Counted from the stretch's first letter, positions 7,812 through 16,311 are shown. The stretch is DNA of 64,000 nt from Candidatus Eisenbergiella stercoravium (GCA_019113175.1 DXHY01000044.1:1-64000); one strand, 5' to 3'. Notes: a model not told the origin generated them from the letters alone. Numbers and translations: made by a program.

Positions 7812-9565
7812 CAGGGAAGGCTGGAATAAGAGGAATGGAAAGCGCGGACAGAGCGGAAAAAGATAAAGCAGGAAAGGTCTGGCTGGTGGGAGCGGGCTGT
7901 GGCGGGCCGGAGCTGATCACGGTGAAGGGTCTTTCTCTGGTGGAAAGCTGCGACGTCCTGCTTTATGACAGCCTTTCGGCAAGGGAGCTCCTGGAGCGGG
8001 CGCGGCCGGACTGCGAGCGGATCGATGTGGGAAAGCGGTACGGCGGGCGGGCTGCCTCTCAGGAGGAGATCAACGGCCTGCTGATCCGGAAGGCACGGGA
8101 AGGAAAAACGGTGGTTCGGCTGAAAGGAGGAGATCCCTATGTATTCGGCAGAGGGGGAGAGGAAATGCTGGCTCTGCGGGAGGCGGGAATCGCCTGTGAA
8201 GAGGTGCCCGGCATATCATCTGCCATCGCGGCTCCTGCCGCCGCGGGCATTCCGGTCACTCACCGTGGACTGAGCCGTTCGGTGACGGTGTTGACGGCCT
8301 CCAGCCTGACGGAAGGAGAGGAACGTTTGACGGAGGCGGATTACGGGGCGCTCGCCCGCCTTTCCGGCACTCTGGTCGTTCTTATGGGTATGCACCATCT
8401 GAAGGAGCTGACGGACCGGCTGATCGGCGCAGGTATGCCGCCCTCCCGTCCTGCGGCTGTGGTGATGGAGGGCGCGACGGACCGACAGAAATGGGTGCGT
8501 GCTCCGCTTGAACGGCTGGCGGAGGAAGCGGAGCGGGCAGGCCTGAAAGCGCCGGCGGTCATTGTGATCGGAGAGACTGCTGCCTTGCATCTTGCGCCGA
8601 TGGATTTTTCAGAGTCAAATGATTGGCCGTTGGGGCCTTCGCCGCAGGGGATTGTGCCGCATGGGACTTCCCCACAGAGAATTTCCACGCAGAGAACTTT
8701 CCCGCAGGGAAAGTTGCCCCGGGGCACGGCGGAGCAGCAGGTCTTTGGGCCGCTTTCCGGCGTCCGTGTGGGCGTGACCGGAACGGAAGGCTTTGCGGCA
8801 AGACTTGCTGCTGCCCTTGGAAAACAGGGCGCGGAGACGGTGAAGCTGAGTTTTCTGGAAACCGTGCCCACGGAACGGCCTCTGCCGGAGCTTTCCGGTT
8901 TTTCCTGGCTGGTCTTCACCAGCCCCAACGGCGTCCGGATTTTTCTGGAAAAAATGAAACAGGAGCGCCGGGATCTGCGCACGCTGGCCGGAAAGCGAAT
9001 CGCCGTCATCGGCCCGGGAACCGGGGAGACGCTGGCAGAAAGCGGTCTTATTTTTGACCTCATGCCGGAGATACACGACGCCTCTCATCTGGGAGCGGCG
9101 CTGGCGGAGCGGATGGGGCCGGGTGAACGGGCCCTGCTTCTGCGTTCGGAGCTTGGCAGCCCTGCGCTGACGCAGAAGCTGTCCGGGGCGGGAAGAGAGT
9201 ATGAGGATTTTGCACTGTATGAGCTGAGGGAAAAGCCCGGACAGAGGGAGAAAGTTTTCCGGAGGCTGAGGGAAAATCCGCCGGACTATCTGCTGTTTGG
9301 AAGCGCATCCGGCGTCAGAAGCTTTGTGGATGGACTCATACAGAGTGTGGATAAAACCGCCCTACATAACGCTTTTCAATGCGGCTCCCTGCCACGCATC
9401 GGCTGCATCGGACCCCAGTGCCGCGCTGCCTGGGAGGAAGAAAAGGGACGGCTGAAACAGATTCTGACGGAACAGCCGGAAGCATTTACAGCGGAGGAGT
9501 TCAATATAGACGGCCTGGTTCAGGCTGTGGGAGCGGACCGGAGGATGCGCCGTTCCCGTTCGTAA
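7808..9565 (+). CDS. cobA: Uroporphyrinogen-III C-methyltransferase / uroporphyrinogen-III synthase fusion
   Basis: A bifunctional 585-residue enzyme. Residues about 20-260 are SUMT (CobA): VGAGCGGPELITVKG, RLKGGDPYVFGRGGEE, EVPGISSAIAAPA and GIPVTHRGLS are the SAM-binding signatures. Residues about 315-570 are HemD (LVFTSPNGVRIFLE, FGSASGVRSF), which cyclises hydroxymethylbilane to uroporphyrinogen III. SUMT then makes precorrin-2. The domains are joined by a proline/glutamine-rich repeat linker. Such CobA-HemD fusions are known in clostridia. ATG 7808 overlaps the hemC stop by 4 bp and has GGGAGGAAA upstream, implying translational coupling. Confidence 0.93.
   Translation: MTGKAGIRGMESADRAEKDKAGKVWLVGAGCGGPELITVKGLSLVESCDVLLYDSLSARELLERARPDCERIDVGKRYGGRAASQEEINGLLIRKAREGKTVVRLKGGDPYVFGRGGEEMLALREAGIACEEVPGISSAIAAPAAAGIPVTHRGLSRSVTVLTASSLTEGEERLTEADYGALARLSGTLVVLMGMHHLKELTDRLIGAGMPPSRPAAVVMEGATDRQKWVRAPLERLAEEAERAGLKAPAVIVIGETAALHLAPMDFSESNDWPLGPSPQGIVPHGTSPQRISTQRTFPQGKLPRGTAEQQVFGPLSGVRVGVTGTEGFAARLAAALGKQGAETVKLSFLETVPTERPLPELSGFSWLVFTSPNGVRIFLEKMKQERRDLRTLAGKRIAVIGPGTGETLAESGLIFDLMPEIHDASHLGAALAERMGPGERALLLRSELGSPALTQKLSGAGREYEDFALYELREKPGQREKVFRRLRENPPDYLLFGSASGVRSFVDGLIQSVDKTALHNAFQCGSLPRIGCIGPQCRAAWEEEKGRLKQILTEQPEAFTAEEFNIDGLVQAVGADRRMRRSRS
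8639..8728 (+). repeat. Six 15-bp tandem repeats encoding a pentapeptide linker
   Basis: The CobA-HemD linker is built of six imperfect five-residue units: SPQGI, VPHGT, SPQRI, STQRT, FPQGK, LPRGT. The period is exactly 15 bp and reading frame is preserved, so expansion or contraction would lengthen or shorten the tether without frameshift. Confidence 0.75.
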
Positions 9566-9623
9566 GATTTCGCGCTGCAGTATGCGGCGCGAACCGTTGT
9601 TTCATGGCAAAAAGGAGGAAGTT

Positions 9624-10592
9624 ATGCAGAGATTTCGCAGACTGAGAAAAAACGAGGTAATCAGAGGGATGATGCAGGAGACCAGACTGCATCCGAAGGA
9701 TTTCATCTATCCCATTTTTGTGGCGGAGGGAGAAAACCTGGAAAATCCCGTGGCATCCATGCCCGGAGTATTTCAGTATTCCCTGGACCGGCTGGACGGC
9801 ATTTTGAAAAAAGTACGGGAGAGCGGCGTTTCCGGCATCCTGCTGTTCGGCATTCCCGTCCATAAGGACGAGGTGGGGAGCCAGGCCTATGCGCCGGATG
9901 GGATCACCCAGCGGGCGGTGAGGAAGATAAAAAAAGACTATCCCGAACTGTACTGCATCGTGGATGTCTGCCTGTGCGAATATACCTCCCACGGTCACTG
10001 CGGCCTGGTGGAGGGGGACTGCATCCTGAACGATGAAACCCTGCCGCTTCTTGCAAAGATGGCGGTGAGCCTGGCGCAGGCCGGAGCGGACATGATCGCG
10101 CCGTCCGACATGATGGACGGAAGGGTGGAGGCCATCCGCACGGCTCTGGATGAAAACGGTTTTGCGGATATTCCTATCATGGCCTACAGCGCGAAATTCG
10201 CTTCCGCCTACTATGGCCCCTTCCGGGAGGCAGCCCATTCCGCGCCTGGCTTCGGCGACAGAAAGAGCTATCAGATGGACCCCGCAAACGGGCGGGAGGC
10301 CATCCGGGAGATTGAAGCGGATATCGCGGAGGGAGCAGACATCGTCATGGTCAAGCCTGCCCTGGCCTATCTGGACGTGCTGAAGGAAGCCTCTCTCACC
10401 TTCGATCTTCCCCTGGCGGTCTACAATGTGAGCGGAGAATACGCCATGGTGAAGGCTGCTGCCGCCAACGGCTGGATTGATGAGAGGAAAATTGTGACCG
10501 AGAACCTGACGGCCATGAAGAGGGCAGGAGCGAAGGTGATCATCACCTACCACGCGCTGGACATGGCAGCCTGGCTCAGAGAAGATGCATGA
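9624..10592 (+). CDS. hemB: Delta-aminolevulinic acid dehydratase (porphobilinogen synthase)
   Basis: Condenses two 5-aminolevulinates to porphobilinogen. The zinc-type cysteine triad is present (Cys116, Cys118, Cys126 in CLCEYTSHGHCG), so this is a Zn-dependent enzyme. Schiff-base lysines are Lys191 (YSAKFAS) and Lys244 (VMVKPALAY). Length 322 is normal. ATG 9624 follows AAAGGAGG; upstream in-frame ATGs lack a site. It lies 58 bp after the cobA-hemD fusion in the same operon. Confidence 0.95.
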   Translation: MQRFRRLRKNEVIRGMMQETRLHPKDFIYPIFVAEGENLENPVASMPGVFQYSLDRLDGILKKVRESGVSGILLFGIPVHKDEVGSQAYAPDGITQRAVRKIKKDYPELYCIVDVCLCEYTSHGHCGLVEGDCILNDETLPLLAKMAVSLAQAGADMIAPSDMMDGRVEAIRTALDENGFADIPIMAYSAKFASAYYGPFREAAHSAPGFGDRKSYQMDPANGREAIREIEADIAEGADIVMVKPALAYLDVLKEASLTFDLPLAVYNVSGEYAMVKAAAANGWIDERKIVTENLTAMKRAGAKVIITYHALDMAAWLREDA

Positions 10593-10679
10593 TGAGAAAC
10601 GCTGCGACATGGGAGAACGGCATGAACTGACTGATCCGTGCCAGATTCAAAGCCGCCTGCAGCGGGAAAAGAGGAAAAA

Positions 10680-11936
10680 ATGAACACAAAATCAGAACAG
10701 TTATACGAAAGAGCCTGTAAACGGATGCCCGGCGGGGTGAACAGCCCGGTGCGCTCCTTCCGTTCGGTGGGGAAAACGCCCTTTTTTGTGGATAAGGCGG
10801 CGGGCGCTTTCCTGATCGATGTGGATCACAACCGGTATCTGGATTATGTATGCTCCTGGGGGCCGGGCATTCTGGGACACGCCCATCCGGCGGTCATCGA
10901 GGCGGTGTGCAGAGCCTGCGAGAAGGGGCTGACCTTCGGAGCGCCCACGGAAAAGGAGGTAGAGCTGGCGGAGCTGGTGAACGAATGTGTTCCCTCCATG
11001 GAAATGATGCGTCTGGTCAGCTCCGGGACGGAGGCCTGCATGAGCGCCATCCGTGCTGCGAGGGGCTTTACCGGACGGGATAAAATCATCAAGTTTGAGG
11101 GATGCTACCACGGGCATTCCGACGGCCTTCTGGTGAAGGCGGGAAGCGGCCTGATGACAGAAGCCATCCCGGACAGCGCCGGTGTGCCTGCGGGCTATGC
11201 GGAAAATACTCTGCTGGCGGTCTATAATGATCCGGACAGCGTCTTTCGCCTGTTCGATGCATATCGGGATCAGATCGCCTGTGTGATCGTGGAGCCTGTG
11301 GCGGCCAACATGGGCGTGGTTCCTCCGGCGGAAGGATTTCTTCCTTTTCTGCGGGAAATCACGGAAAAGAACGGCGCACTGCTGATTTTTGACGAGGTGA
11401 TCACCGGCTTCCGCCTTTCCCTTGGCGGCGCACAGGAATATTACAAGGTTCGTCCTGATCTGTCCACCTTTGGGAAGATCATTGGAGGCGGCATGCCCCT
11501 TGCGGCCTACGGCGGCCGTAGAGACGTCATGAGCTGCATCGCTCCGCTGGGCCCGGTCTATCAGGCGGGCACTCTGTCCGGCAATCCTGTGGCGGTGACC
11601 GCCGGTCTGGAGACCATCCGACAGCTCATCGCCCATCCGGAGATCTATGAAGAGATCGACCGGAAAGCCGGAATGCTGGAAGATGCCTTCCGGGAAAAAG
11701 GTCTCACCGTCAACCGGGCGGGTTCTCTCCTTTCCTGCTTCTTCACCAAAGAACCGGTTACGGACTACCGTTCGGCGCTTCGCTCCGACACGAAGGCTTT
11801 TGCGGCCTATTTTGCCGCCATGCTGGAGCGGGGCATCTATGTGGCGCCCTCTCAGTTTGAGGCCATGTTCGTCTCTGCAGCTCATTCCGACGAGATGATC
11901 GAACGCACCTGCAGGGCTATCCGTGAAGTAGTGTAA
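10680..11936 (+). CDS. hemL: Glutamate-1-semialdehyde 2,1-aminomutase
   Basis: PLP enzyme that isomerises glutamate-1-semialdehyde (the HemA product) to 5-aminolevulinate. Lys266 in TFGKIIGGGMPLA is the PLP lysine, FDEVITGFR gives the pyridine-N aspartate, and RMPGGVNSPVRSF is the characteristic N-terminus. Length 418. ATG 10680 has AGAGGAAA upstream, whereas an upstream in-frame start does not. It is the last gene of the hem operon; the following strand switch and repeat-rich spacer suggest the operon ends here. Confidence 0.95.
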   Translation: MNTKSEQLYERACKRMPGGVNSPVRSFRSVGKTPFFVDKAAGAFLIDVDHNRYLDYVCSWGPGILGHAHPAVIEAVCRACEKGLTFGAPTEKEVELAELVNECVPSMEMMRLVSSGTEACMSAIRAARGFTGRDKIIKFEGCYHGHSDGLLVKAGSGLMTEAIPDSAGVPAGYAENTLLAVYNDPDSVFRLFDAYRDQIACVIVEPVAANMGVVPPAEGFLPFLREITEKNGALLIFDEVITGFRLSLGGAQEYYKVRPDLSTFGKIIGGGMPLAAYGGRRDVMSCIAPLGPVYQAGTLSGNPVAVTAGLETIRQLIAHPEIYEEIDRKAGMLEDAFREKGLTVNRAGSLLSCFFTKEPVTDYRSALRSDTKAFAAYFAAMLERGIYVAPSQFEAMFVSAAHSDEMIERTCRAIREVV

Positions 11937-11993
11937 ATGGTCGGAAACGCCTGTGCAGGAGCAGGGCCCCTGCGCGTCCGGCTCCTGACCGAG

Positions 11994-12074
11994 CGGAACC
12001 GGGCCGGAGAAACCCTGTGACGGAACCGGGCTGGATAGACCCTGTGCCGGAACCGGCCTAAAGGAACTCTGTGC
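11994..12074 (+). repeat. Three 27-bp tandem repeats after hemL
   Basis: Units start at 11994, 12021 and 12048, each beginning CGGAACCGG and ending CCCTGTG or CTCTGTG. A partial inverted copy (CCGGTTCCGG) follows at 12077-12086. It lies between the convergent hemL and superoxide reductase genes and can form several hairpins, probably helping to end both transcripts. Confidence 0.6.
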
Positions 12075-12100
12075 GTCCGGTTCCGGTACAGGCATTATCT

Positions 12101-12502
12101 TCAGATCGTCGTTTTCCAGAAGCCGTGCAGGTTGCACCAGGCGTAGGCTGCCTTCGGCGCGTCGCCCTCCTCCAGGGTAAAATGCACCACCGGTTCCTGG
12201 CCGGGCGACATGCAGGCGCGGTAGGTCCGGCCGTTTTTCGTGCTCAGGCAGACCCAGCCGATGCTGTGCTCCTCACTCATGGGATGAAAAATGCTGCCCA
12301 CCTTTACTGTCACCTTCTGACCGTTCGTTTCCACCACGGGAAGATGCTTTTCTCCGGCGGCCGCAGTGCTCTCTGCGGTATTTGGAGACAGAGGCTCAAA
12401 GGGATGACAGCAGTCGGGAAGCGCGGCATCCGCAACGCCCTCCAGCGCCTCCAGAATGACGGTTCGATTCCTGTCCGTCAGAAATACAGGTTCCATTTTC
12501 AT
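12101..12502 (-). CDS. Superoxide reductase (desulfoferrodoxin family) with degenerate centre I
   Basis: A 133-residue SOR that would reduce superoxide to peroxide with electrons from rubredoxin. Centre II ligands are intact: EKHLPVV, HPMSEEHSIGW and CNLHGFW supply four His and one Cys to the catalytic iron. The N-terminal desulforedoxin-like domain normally binds FeCys4 through CxxC and CC. Here the CC is kept (DCCHPF) but the CxxC position reads FLTDRNR, so centre I has probably been lost. A rubredoxin-bearing flavoprotein is encoded at 19895. The start has AAAGGATGG upstream. Confidence 0.85.
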   Translation of the reverse strand: MKMEPVFLTDRNRTVILEALEGVADAALPDCCHPFEPLSPNTAESTAAAGEKHLPVVETNGQKVTVKVGSIFHPMSEEHSIGWVCLSTKNGRTYRACMSPGQEPVVHFTLEEGDAPKAAYAWCNLHGFWKTTI

Positions 12503-12616
12503 GATTTCTTCCCATCCTTTCTGCCGCGGGAAGCGGCTTTTTCCTTTTTTATTTTTCCCGGAATCATCGGTAATTTATACAGATAAAAATAGCGATATTG
12601 CGTTTAAAAAACGTTG

Positions 12617-12645
12617 TTTACAAGCCGCATAAGGGATGGTATCCT
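12617..12645 (+). promoter_or_regulatory. Putative promoter of the CPBP protease gene
   Basis: TTTACA (12617-12622) and TATCCT (12640-12645) are spaced by 17 bp, about 70 bp before the start codon at 12716. Confidence 0.45.
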
Positions 12646-12715
12646 GAATGGGAAAAAGCCCTGCAGAAAAAAGAAAAGGGACGGGGCGGAAAGGTTTTTC
12701 AAAAGGAAACAAAAG

Positions 12716-13882
12716 ATGGAAAAGAGACTGACAAAACAGGAAAAAAAGCAGCTTTGGATCTTCGTGGCTGCGGCCTTTGGACTGCCTCTTCTGATGGGAG
12801 TGCTGATGGGGATTAATTTTTACAGGGGAGCGGACGTGAGCGCCTTTCCCAACGCGCAGATGTATTACCCCGCGGCGGGCGTGATGCTGGCCGTCCTTCT
12901 GACCAGGAAGCCGGAGGAGAAGGTACCGGTGAAATTTTACGCAGGCTTTCTGACCTTGACAGGGATTCTGATGGCGCTATGCGTGGTGAGCCTGTTCCTC
13001 CCACAGGTCAGCATGGCTGTGCCTGTCAACTGTGTGCTCATCGTGGGAAGCCTGATTTCCTGGGTGCTGCTGCTCCTTGAGAAAAAGGAGATCCGCAGGA
13101 AATATGGCCTCAGCTGGGGAAGAGGTGTCCGGAATGCCAGCGGGACTCAGGGAGAAGCCTGTCAGGGAATCCGCCCCTGGCTGTGGATTCTTCTGTTTCT
13201 ATTCCTGTATTTCCTGCGCATTTTTTTGAATTATGTGATAGAAGGTATGCCGGGAGAATTTTTCCCGCCTTTCGCAAATCCTTATGTATGGCTGAATTTT
13301 GCGCTGCTTCCGCTGAATTTCTTCATGGTTTATACCGCGTTTTTCGGAGAAGAGTACGGCTGGCGGGGCTTTTTCCAGCCCATTCTTCAGAAACGGTATG
13401 GGAAACGGCTGGGCGTGCTCATCCTGGGAGTGTGCTGGGGGCTGTGGCACCTGCCGCTGAACCTGTTTTATTACAGCCCTGACACCTGGCTGCAAAGCGT
13501 ACTCACCCAGCAGACCACCTGCATCGGCCTGGGCATTTTCTTCGGTCTGGTCATGATGAAGACGAAAAACATATGGGTTGTCGTGATCATGCATTTTCTG
13601 AACAATAACCTGATCGCCGTCATTGCAGGGACCGGCGACGTGATCAGCGGTCAGGTGATCCGGTGGAGCGATGTACTGCTTCTTCTGGTATTAAACGGCG
13701 TTCTGTTTGCCTCCTTCATTCTGGCGAAGGATTACCGGAAGGAAAAACGGCTGGAGAGCTGGGAGCCGGGAAAGGAAACGGAACCGGAAAAGACGGTGGG
13801 ATCAGAAAAGACGCTGGAAGCAGAAAAAGCGGCAGAATCTGAAGGGGAAACGGAATATGAAGTACAGAGCGGTTCTCTTTGA
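12716..13882 (+). CDS. CPBP family intramembrane glutamic endopeptidase
   Basis: A 389-residue polytopic membrane protein with about eight hydrophobic segments. The CPBP (Abi/CAAX-like) signature is intact: EEYGWRGFF (motif 1 EExxxR) and HLPLNLF (motif 2), followed by the third-motif region HFLNNNLIA. Family members include CAAX prenyl proteases and bacteriocin-immunity or signalling proteases; no peptide partner is seen here. The tail (residues about 350-389) is unusual, an E/K-rich run of degenerate repeats (EPEKTVGSEKTLEAEKAAES). ATG 12716 has AAAAGGA upstream. The 3' end overlaps the next gene by 26 bp. Confidence 0.85.
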   Translation: MEKRLTKQEKKQLWIFVAAAFGLPLLMGVLMGINFYRGADVSAFPNAQMYYPAAGVMLAVLLTRKPEEKVPVKFYAGFLTLTGILMALCVVSLFLPQVSMAVPVNCVLIVGSLISWVLLLLEKKEIRRKYGLSWGRGVRNASGTQGEACQGIRPWLWILLFLFLYFLRIFLNYVIEGMPGEFFPPFANPYVWLNFALLPLNFFMVYTAFFGEEYGWRGFFQPILQKRYGKRLGVLILGVCWGLWHLPLNLFYYSPDTWLQSVLTQQTTCIGLGIFFGLVMMKTKNIWVVVIMHFLNNNLIAVIAGTGDVISGQVIRWSDVLLLLVLNGVLFASFILAKDYRKEKRLESWEPGKETEPEKTVGSEKTLEAEKAAESEGETEYEVQSGSL

Positions 13883-14507
13883 TTTTGACTATACGCTGGG
13901 CGATTCAACAAAAGGAATCGTCCTGTCCGCCAATGCGGCGCTGGAGCGGATGGGTCTGGAAGCACAGTCTGAGGAAGCCATCCGGCGGACAATCGGACTT
14001 TCTCTGCGGGATACTTACCGCGCCCTGACCGGAGACGGGAATCCGCAGGCGGCGGAAAGCTTTGCCGCCTTTTTTCGGGAGAAGGCCGATCAGGTCATGG
14101 CGGAGAGCGCGGTGCTGTATCCTTGCGTGCCGATGCTTCTTAAGGCCCTTCGGGCGCAGGAAATCCGGACGGGGATCGTCACCACCAAGTTCCGTTACCG
14201 GATCCTGCAGATTCTGGGGAAATACGGCCTGACGGATTCGGTGGACTGCATCGTCGGGGCGGAGGATGTAAAGGAGGAAAAGCCCTCTCCGGAAGGAATC
14301 CTGCTTGCCATGGAGCGGCTGGGCGTGCGGAAGGAAGAGACTCTTTATGTGGGTGACAGCGCGGTGGACGCTGCCGCCGCTGAGCGGGCGTGCGTGGACT
14401 TCGCCGGAGTGCTCACCGGAACGACGCCGGAGGAAGCGCTGCGGGGAAGGACCTGTGTGTGGATAGGGGAAGAGGTTGGGAAAATTGAGAAATTAAAAAA
14501 GGATTGA
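13857..14507 (+). CDS. HAD-superfamily phosphatase (phosphoglycolate/pyrophosphatase-like)
   Basis: A 216-residue HAD hydrolase. Motif I is LFDFDYTLGDS (nucleophile Asp and acid/base Asp), motif II TTKFRYR, motif III lysine in KEEKPSPEG, and motif IV VGDSAVDAAAA. The small helical cap places it among Gph/PpaX-like enzymes. The upstream extension of the frame lies wholly inside the protease gene; ATG 13857 with GAAGGGG upstream is the plausible start. It overlaps the protease by 26 bp, so the pair is likely co-transcribed. Confidence 0.85.
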   Translation: MKYRAVLFDFDYTLGDSTKGIVLSANAALERMGLEAQSEEAIRRTIGLSLRDTYRALTGDGNPQAAESFAAFFREKADQVMAESAVLYPCVPMLLKALRAQEIRTGIVTTKFRYRILQILGKYGLTDSVDCIVGAEDVKEEKPSPEGILLAMERLGVRKEETLYVGDSAVDAAAAERACVDFAGVLTGTTPEEALRGRTCVWIGEEVGKIEKLKKD

Positions 14508-14532
14508 CATCCCCGCCCGCCGGTGTTATTCT
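14504..14532 (+). promoter_or_regulatory. Strong promoter of the aspS leader
   Basis: TTGACA (14504-14509), 17 bp, TATTCT (14527-14532). The -35 overlaps the end of the HAD gene. Transcription would start near 14539 and cross about 480 nt before aspS. Confidence 0.6.
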
Positions 14533-14557
14533 GTGACAAACCAAGAACAGGAGAAAA

Positions 14558-14659
14558 ATGCCACAGGCTGTCGTTTCGATCCGTCTGAACGGTTTCGCCG
14601 GGCATTTTAACAGGAAGAATGTACAGGAATCAGACCTTACAGCTTCACAGGGACGATGA
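14558..14659 (+). CDS. Possible 33-residue leader peptide
   Basis: ATG 14558 has AGGAG at 14549-14553 and opens a 33-codon frame (start MPQAVVSIRLNG, end TASQGR) ending TGA 14657-14659. The start codon lies in one arm of the AAAATGCC/GGCATTTT pairing. It is too short to judge coding by composition and may be fortuitous. Confidence 0.2.
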   Translation: MPQAVVSIRLNGFAGHFNRKNVQESDLTASQGR

Positions 14660-14755
14660 TCGTCAGCGCCTGTATCCGTGATTGAATTTCTGCAGAGAAT
14701 CATCACAGGTACAGACGCTTTTCGTGCTGTACCTGTGTGGCAGAGCTTATTTCGG

Positions 14756-14792
14756 GCCGGGTCCGCACAGCAGTTGCGGATCCGGCTTTTTT
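14756..14792 (+). terminator. Intrinsic terminator between leader and aspS
   Basis: Stem GCCGG-G-TCCGCA against TGCGGA-T-CCGGC (one mismatch), 7-nt loop, then T6 at 14787-14792. It would end the 14539 transcript unless antitermination occurs. Confidence 0.75.
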
Positions 14793-14796
14793 GCGC

Positions 14797-14859
14797 GATA
14801 AGCCTGGAGGGCGACCGCATGGATGGACAAGCTTGATTGTACAGACATGCGGGCATCCG
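14797..14859 (+). repeat. Dispersed repeat E, copy 1
   Basis: A 63-nt element beginning GATAAGCC four bases after a terminator U-tract and ending CATCCG. It is about 78 percent identical to 18859-18920, which also starts four bases after a U-tract. Conserved blocks include GACCGC and ACAGACA. The remainder of 14860-15021 shows nothing beyond the aspS ribosome-binding site. Confidence 0.7.
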
Positions 14860-15021
14860 ATTTTATCCGGCCCCGGCAGGCCGGGCCGTTTCCGCCGCGG
14901 AAACGATGTGGATAAGGGGGTGATAGCATGTGGCATAAAGACGATGTCCATCCGGATTCCGGAAAATCTGTTTCACAGGCAATACACAGATCAAAAGGAA
15001 GAAAGAAAGGACAGAAAAGAT

Positions 15022-16311
15022 ATGAGTGAAAAGAATATGGTAAAAATTCATGGCAGCATTCACCGGCTGAGGAAAATGAGCGGTTTTTCGTTCCTCATCC
15101 TGCGTACGGCGCATCAGCTGATTCAGTGCATTCTGGAGCCGGAAAAGTGTGAAATTCTGGGGCCGGACGGCAGCCCGTGGGAAGAAACGCTGAAGGAGGA
15201 AATGTGCATCTGCATGGAGGCGCAGAAGGTGGAGGAGCCCCGCTCCCGAACGGGATGGGAGCTGCATCCCGTCCGTATCCGGATTCTGTCTGTGCCGGCA
15301 GAAGCGATGCCTGTAGTCATTCACGGTAAGGAAATCCCGGCTTCTCTGGAGACCATTCTGGATTACCGGCCGCTGACTCTGCGCAATGAAAGGGAGCGGG
15401 CCGTTTTCCGGATTCAGGATGCGCTGGTGAGGGGGTTTACGGAATTTCTGCAGCAGCAGGATTTTGTGCAGATCCACACGCCGAAGCTGGTCAGCCAGGG
15501 CGCGGAGGGCGGCGCCAACATTTTCAGGCTGGACTATTTCGGGAAAGAGGCTTACCTGGCCCAGAGCCCTCAGTTTTATAAACAGATGATGGTGGGCGTA
15601 TATGAAAGGGTATTTGAGATCGGACCGGTTTTCCGGGCGGAAAAGCACGATACGGCAAGGCATCTGAACGAATATACCGGAGTGGATTTTGAAATGGGCT
15701 ATATCGAAAGCTTTGAAGAGCTGTGCCGCATGGAGGAGGCCATGATCCGTCATGCGCTGGAGGTCATGCCGGAAATCTGCCCGGAGGAGCTTAAGCTTCT
15801 GCAGGTGCGTATTCCACAGATTTCGTCCATCCCATTTATTCGTTTCCATGAGGCGAAGGAGCGAATTGCCGGGAAGTACCACAGGCCCATCCGGGAAAAG
15901 GAGGATCTGGATCCGGAGGAGGAAAAACTCCTGTGCCGGCTGGTGGAGGAGGAGACGGGCAGCGAGTTCGTTTTCGTCACCCATTATCCCACGGCCAAAC
16001 GGCCCTTTTACGCCATGGAAGATGAACAGAATCCGCAGGTGACAAAAAGCTTTGACCTTCTGTTCCGGGGACTGGAGGTGACCACGGGAGGGCAGCGCAT
16101 TCACGATTACGCCGCCCAGCTTGCCAAAATGAAGGCCAGAGGCATGGATCCGGAGCAGTTTGAAAGCTACCTTCAGATCCATAAGCATGGCATGCCGCCC
16201 CACGGCGGCCTTGGCATGGGGCTGGAGAGGTTCACCGCAAGGCTCCTGGAGCAGGACAACGTGCGCAGGGCCTGCCTGTTCCCCAGAGATATCCACCGGA
16301 TTGCGCCGTAA
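15022..16311 (+). CDS. aspS: Aspartate--tRNA(Asp/Asn) ligase, archaeal-type
   Basis: A 429-residue class IIb synthetase. The N-terminal OB-fold is followed by the catalytic core: motif 2 VFRAEKHDTARHLNEYTGVD and motif 3 GGLGMGLERF. Its length and lack of the bacterial GAD insertion match the archaeal/eukaryal AspRS type, which in clostridia is usually annotated as non-discriminating, charging both tRNA(Asp) and tRNA(Asn) for later amidation. An AsnRS is an alternative, but I saw no AsnRS-specific feature. ATG 15022 is preceded by GAAAGGA; a longer frame from 14737 runs through the terminator and repeat E and is rejected. Confidence 0.85.
   Translation: MSEKNMVKIHGSIHRLRKMSGFSFLILRTAHQLIQCILEPEKCEILGPDGSPWEETLKEEMCICMEAQKVEEPRSRTGWELHPVRIRILSVPAEAMPVVIHGKEIPASLETILDYRPLTLRNERERAVFRIQDALVRGFTEFLQQQDFVQIHTPKLVSQGAEGGANIFRLDYFGKEAYLAQSPQFYKQMMVGVYERVFEIGPVFRAEKHDTARHLNEYTGVDFEMGYIESFEELCRMEEAMIRHALEVMPEICPEELKLLQVRIPQISSIPFIRFHEAKERIAGKYHRPIREKEDLDPEEEKLLCRLVEEETGSEFVFVTHYPTAKRPFYAMEDEQNPQVTKSFDLLFRGLEVTTGGQRIHDYAAQLAKMKARGMDPEQFESYLQIHKHGMPPHGGLGMGLERFTARLLEQDNVRRACLFPRDIHRIAP

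Larger units (their letters stand above)
14539..14792 (+). ncRNA. Candidate structured leader or small RNA upstream of aspS
   Basis: Between a good promoter and an intrinsic terminator lies about 250 nt rich in complementary segments. AAAATGCC (near 14555) faces GGCATTTT (near 14603); GACGAT faces ATCGTC around 14652-14664; and an 11-bp perfect hairpin has arms CACAGGTACAG (14704-14714) and CTGTACCTGTG (14727-14737). No T-box (TGGNACCGCG) or known riboswitch core was recognised. It may be an independent small RNA or a cis-attenuator of aspS. Confidence 0.45.

Noticed and set aside
14703-14951. Minus-strand small protein over repeat E
   Set aside because: The frame is created by repeat E and the terminator; similar spurious proteins arise wherever this repeat occurs.
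14539-15021. T-box riboswitch for aspS
   Set aside because: No TGGNACCGCG T-box sequence, AG-bulge or specifier loop could be found before or after the terminator.
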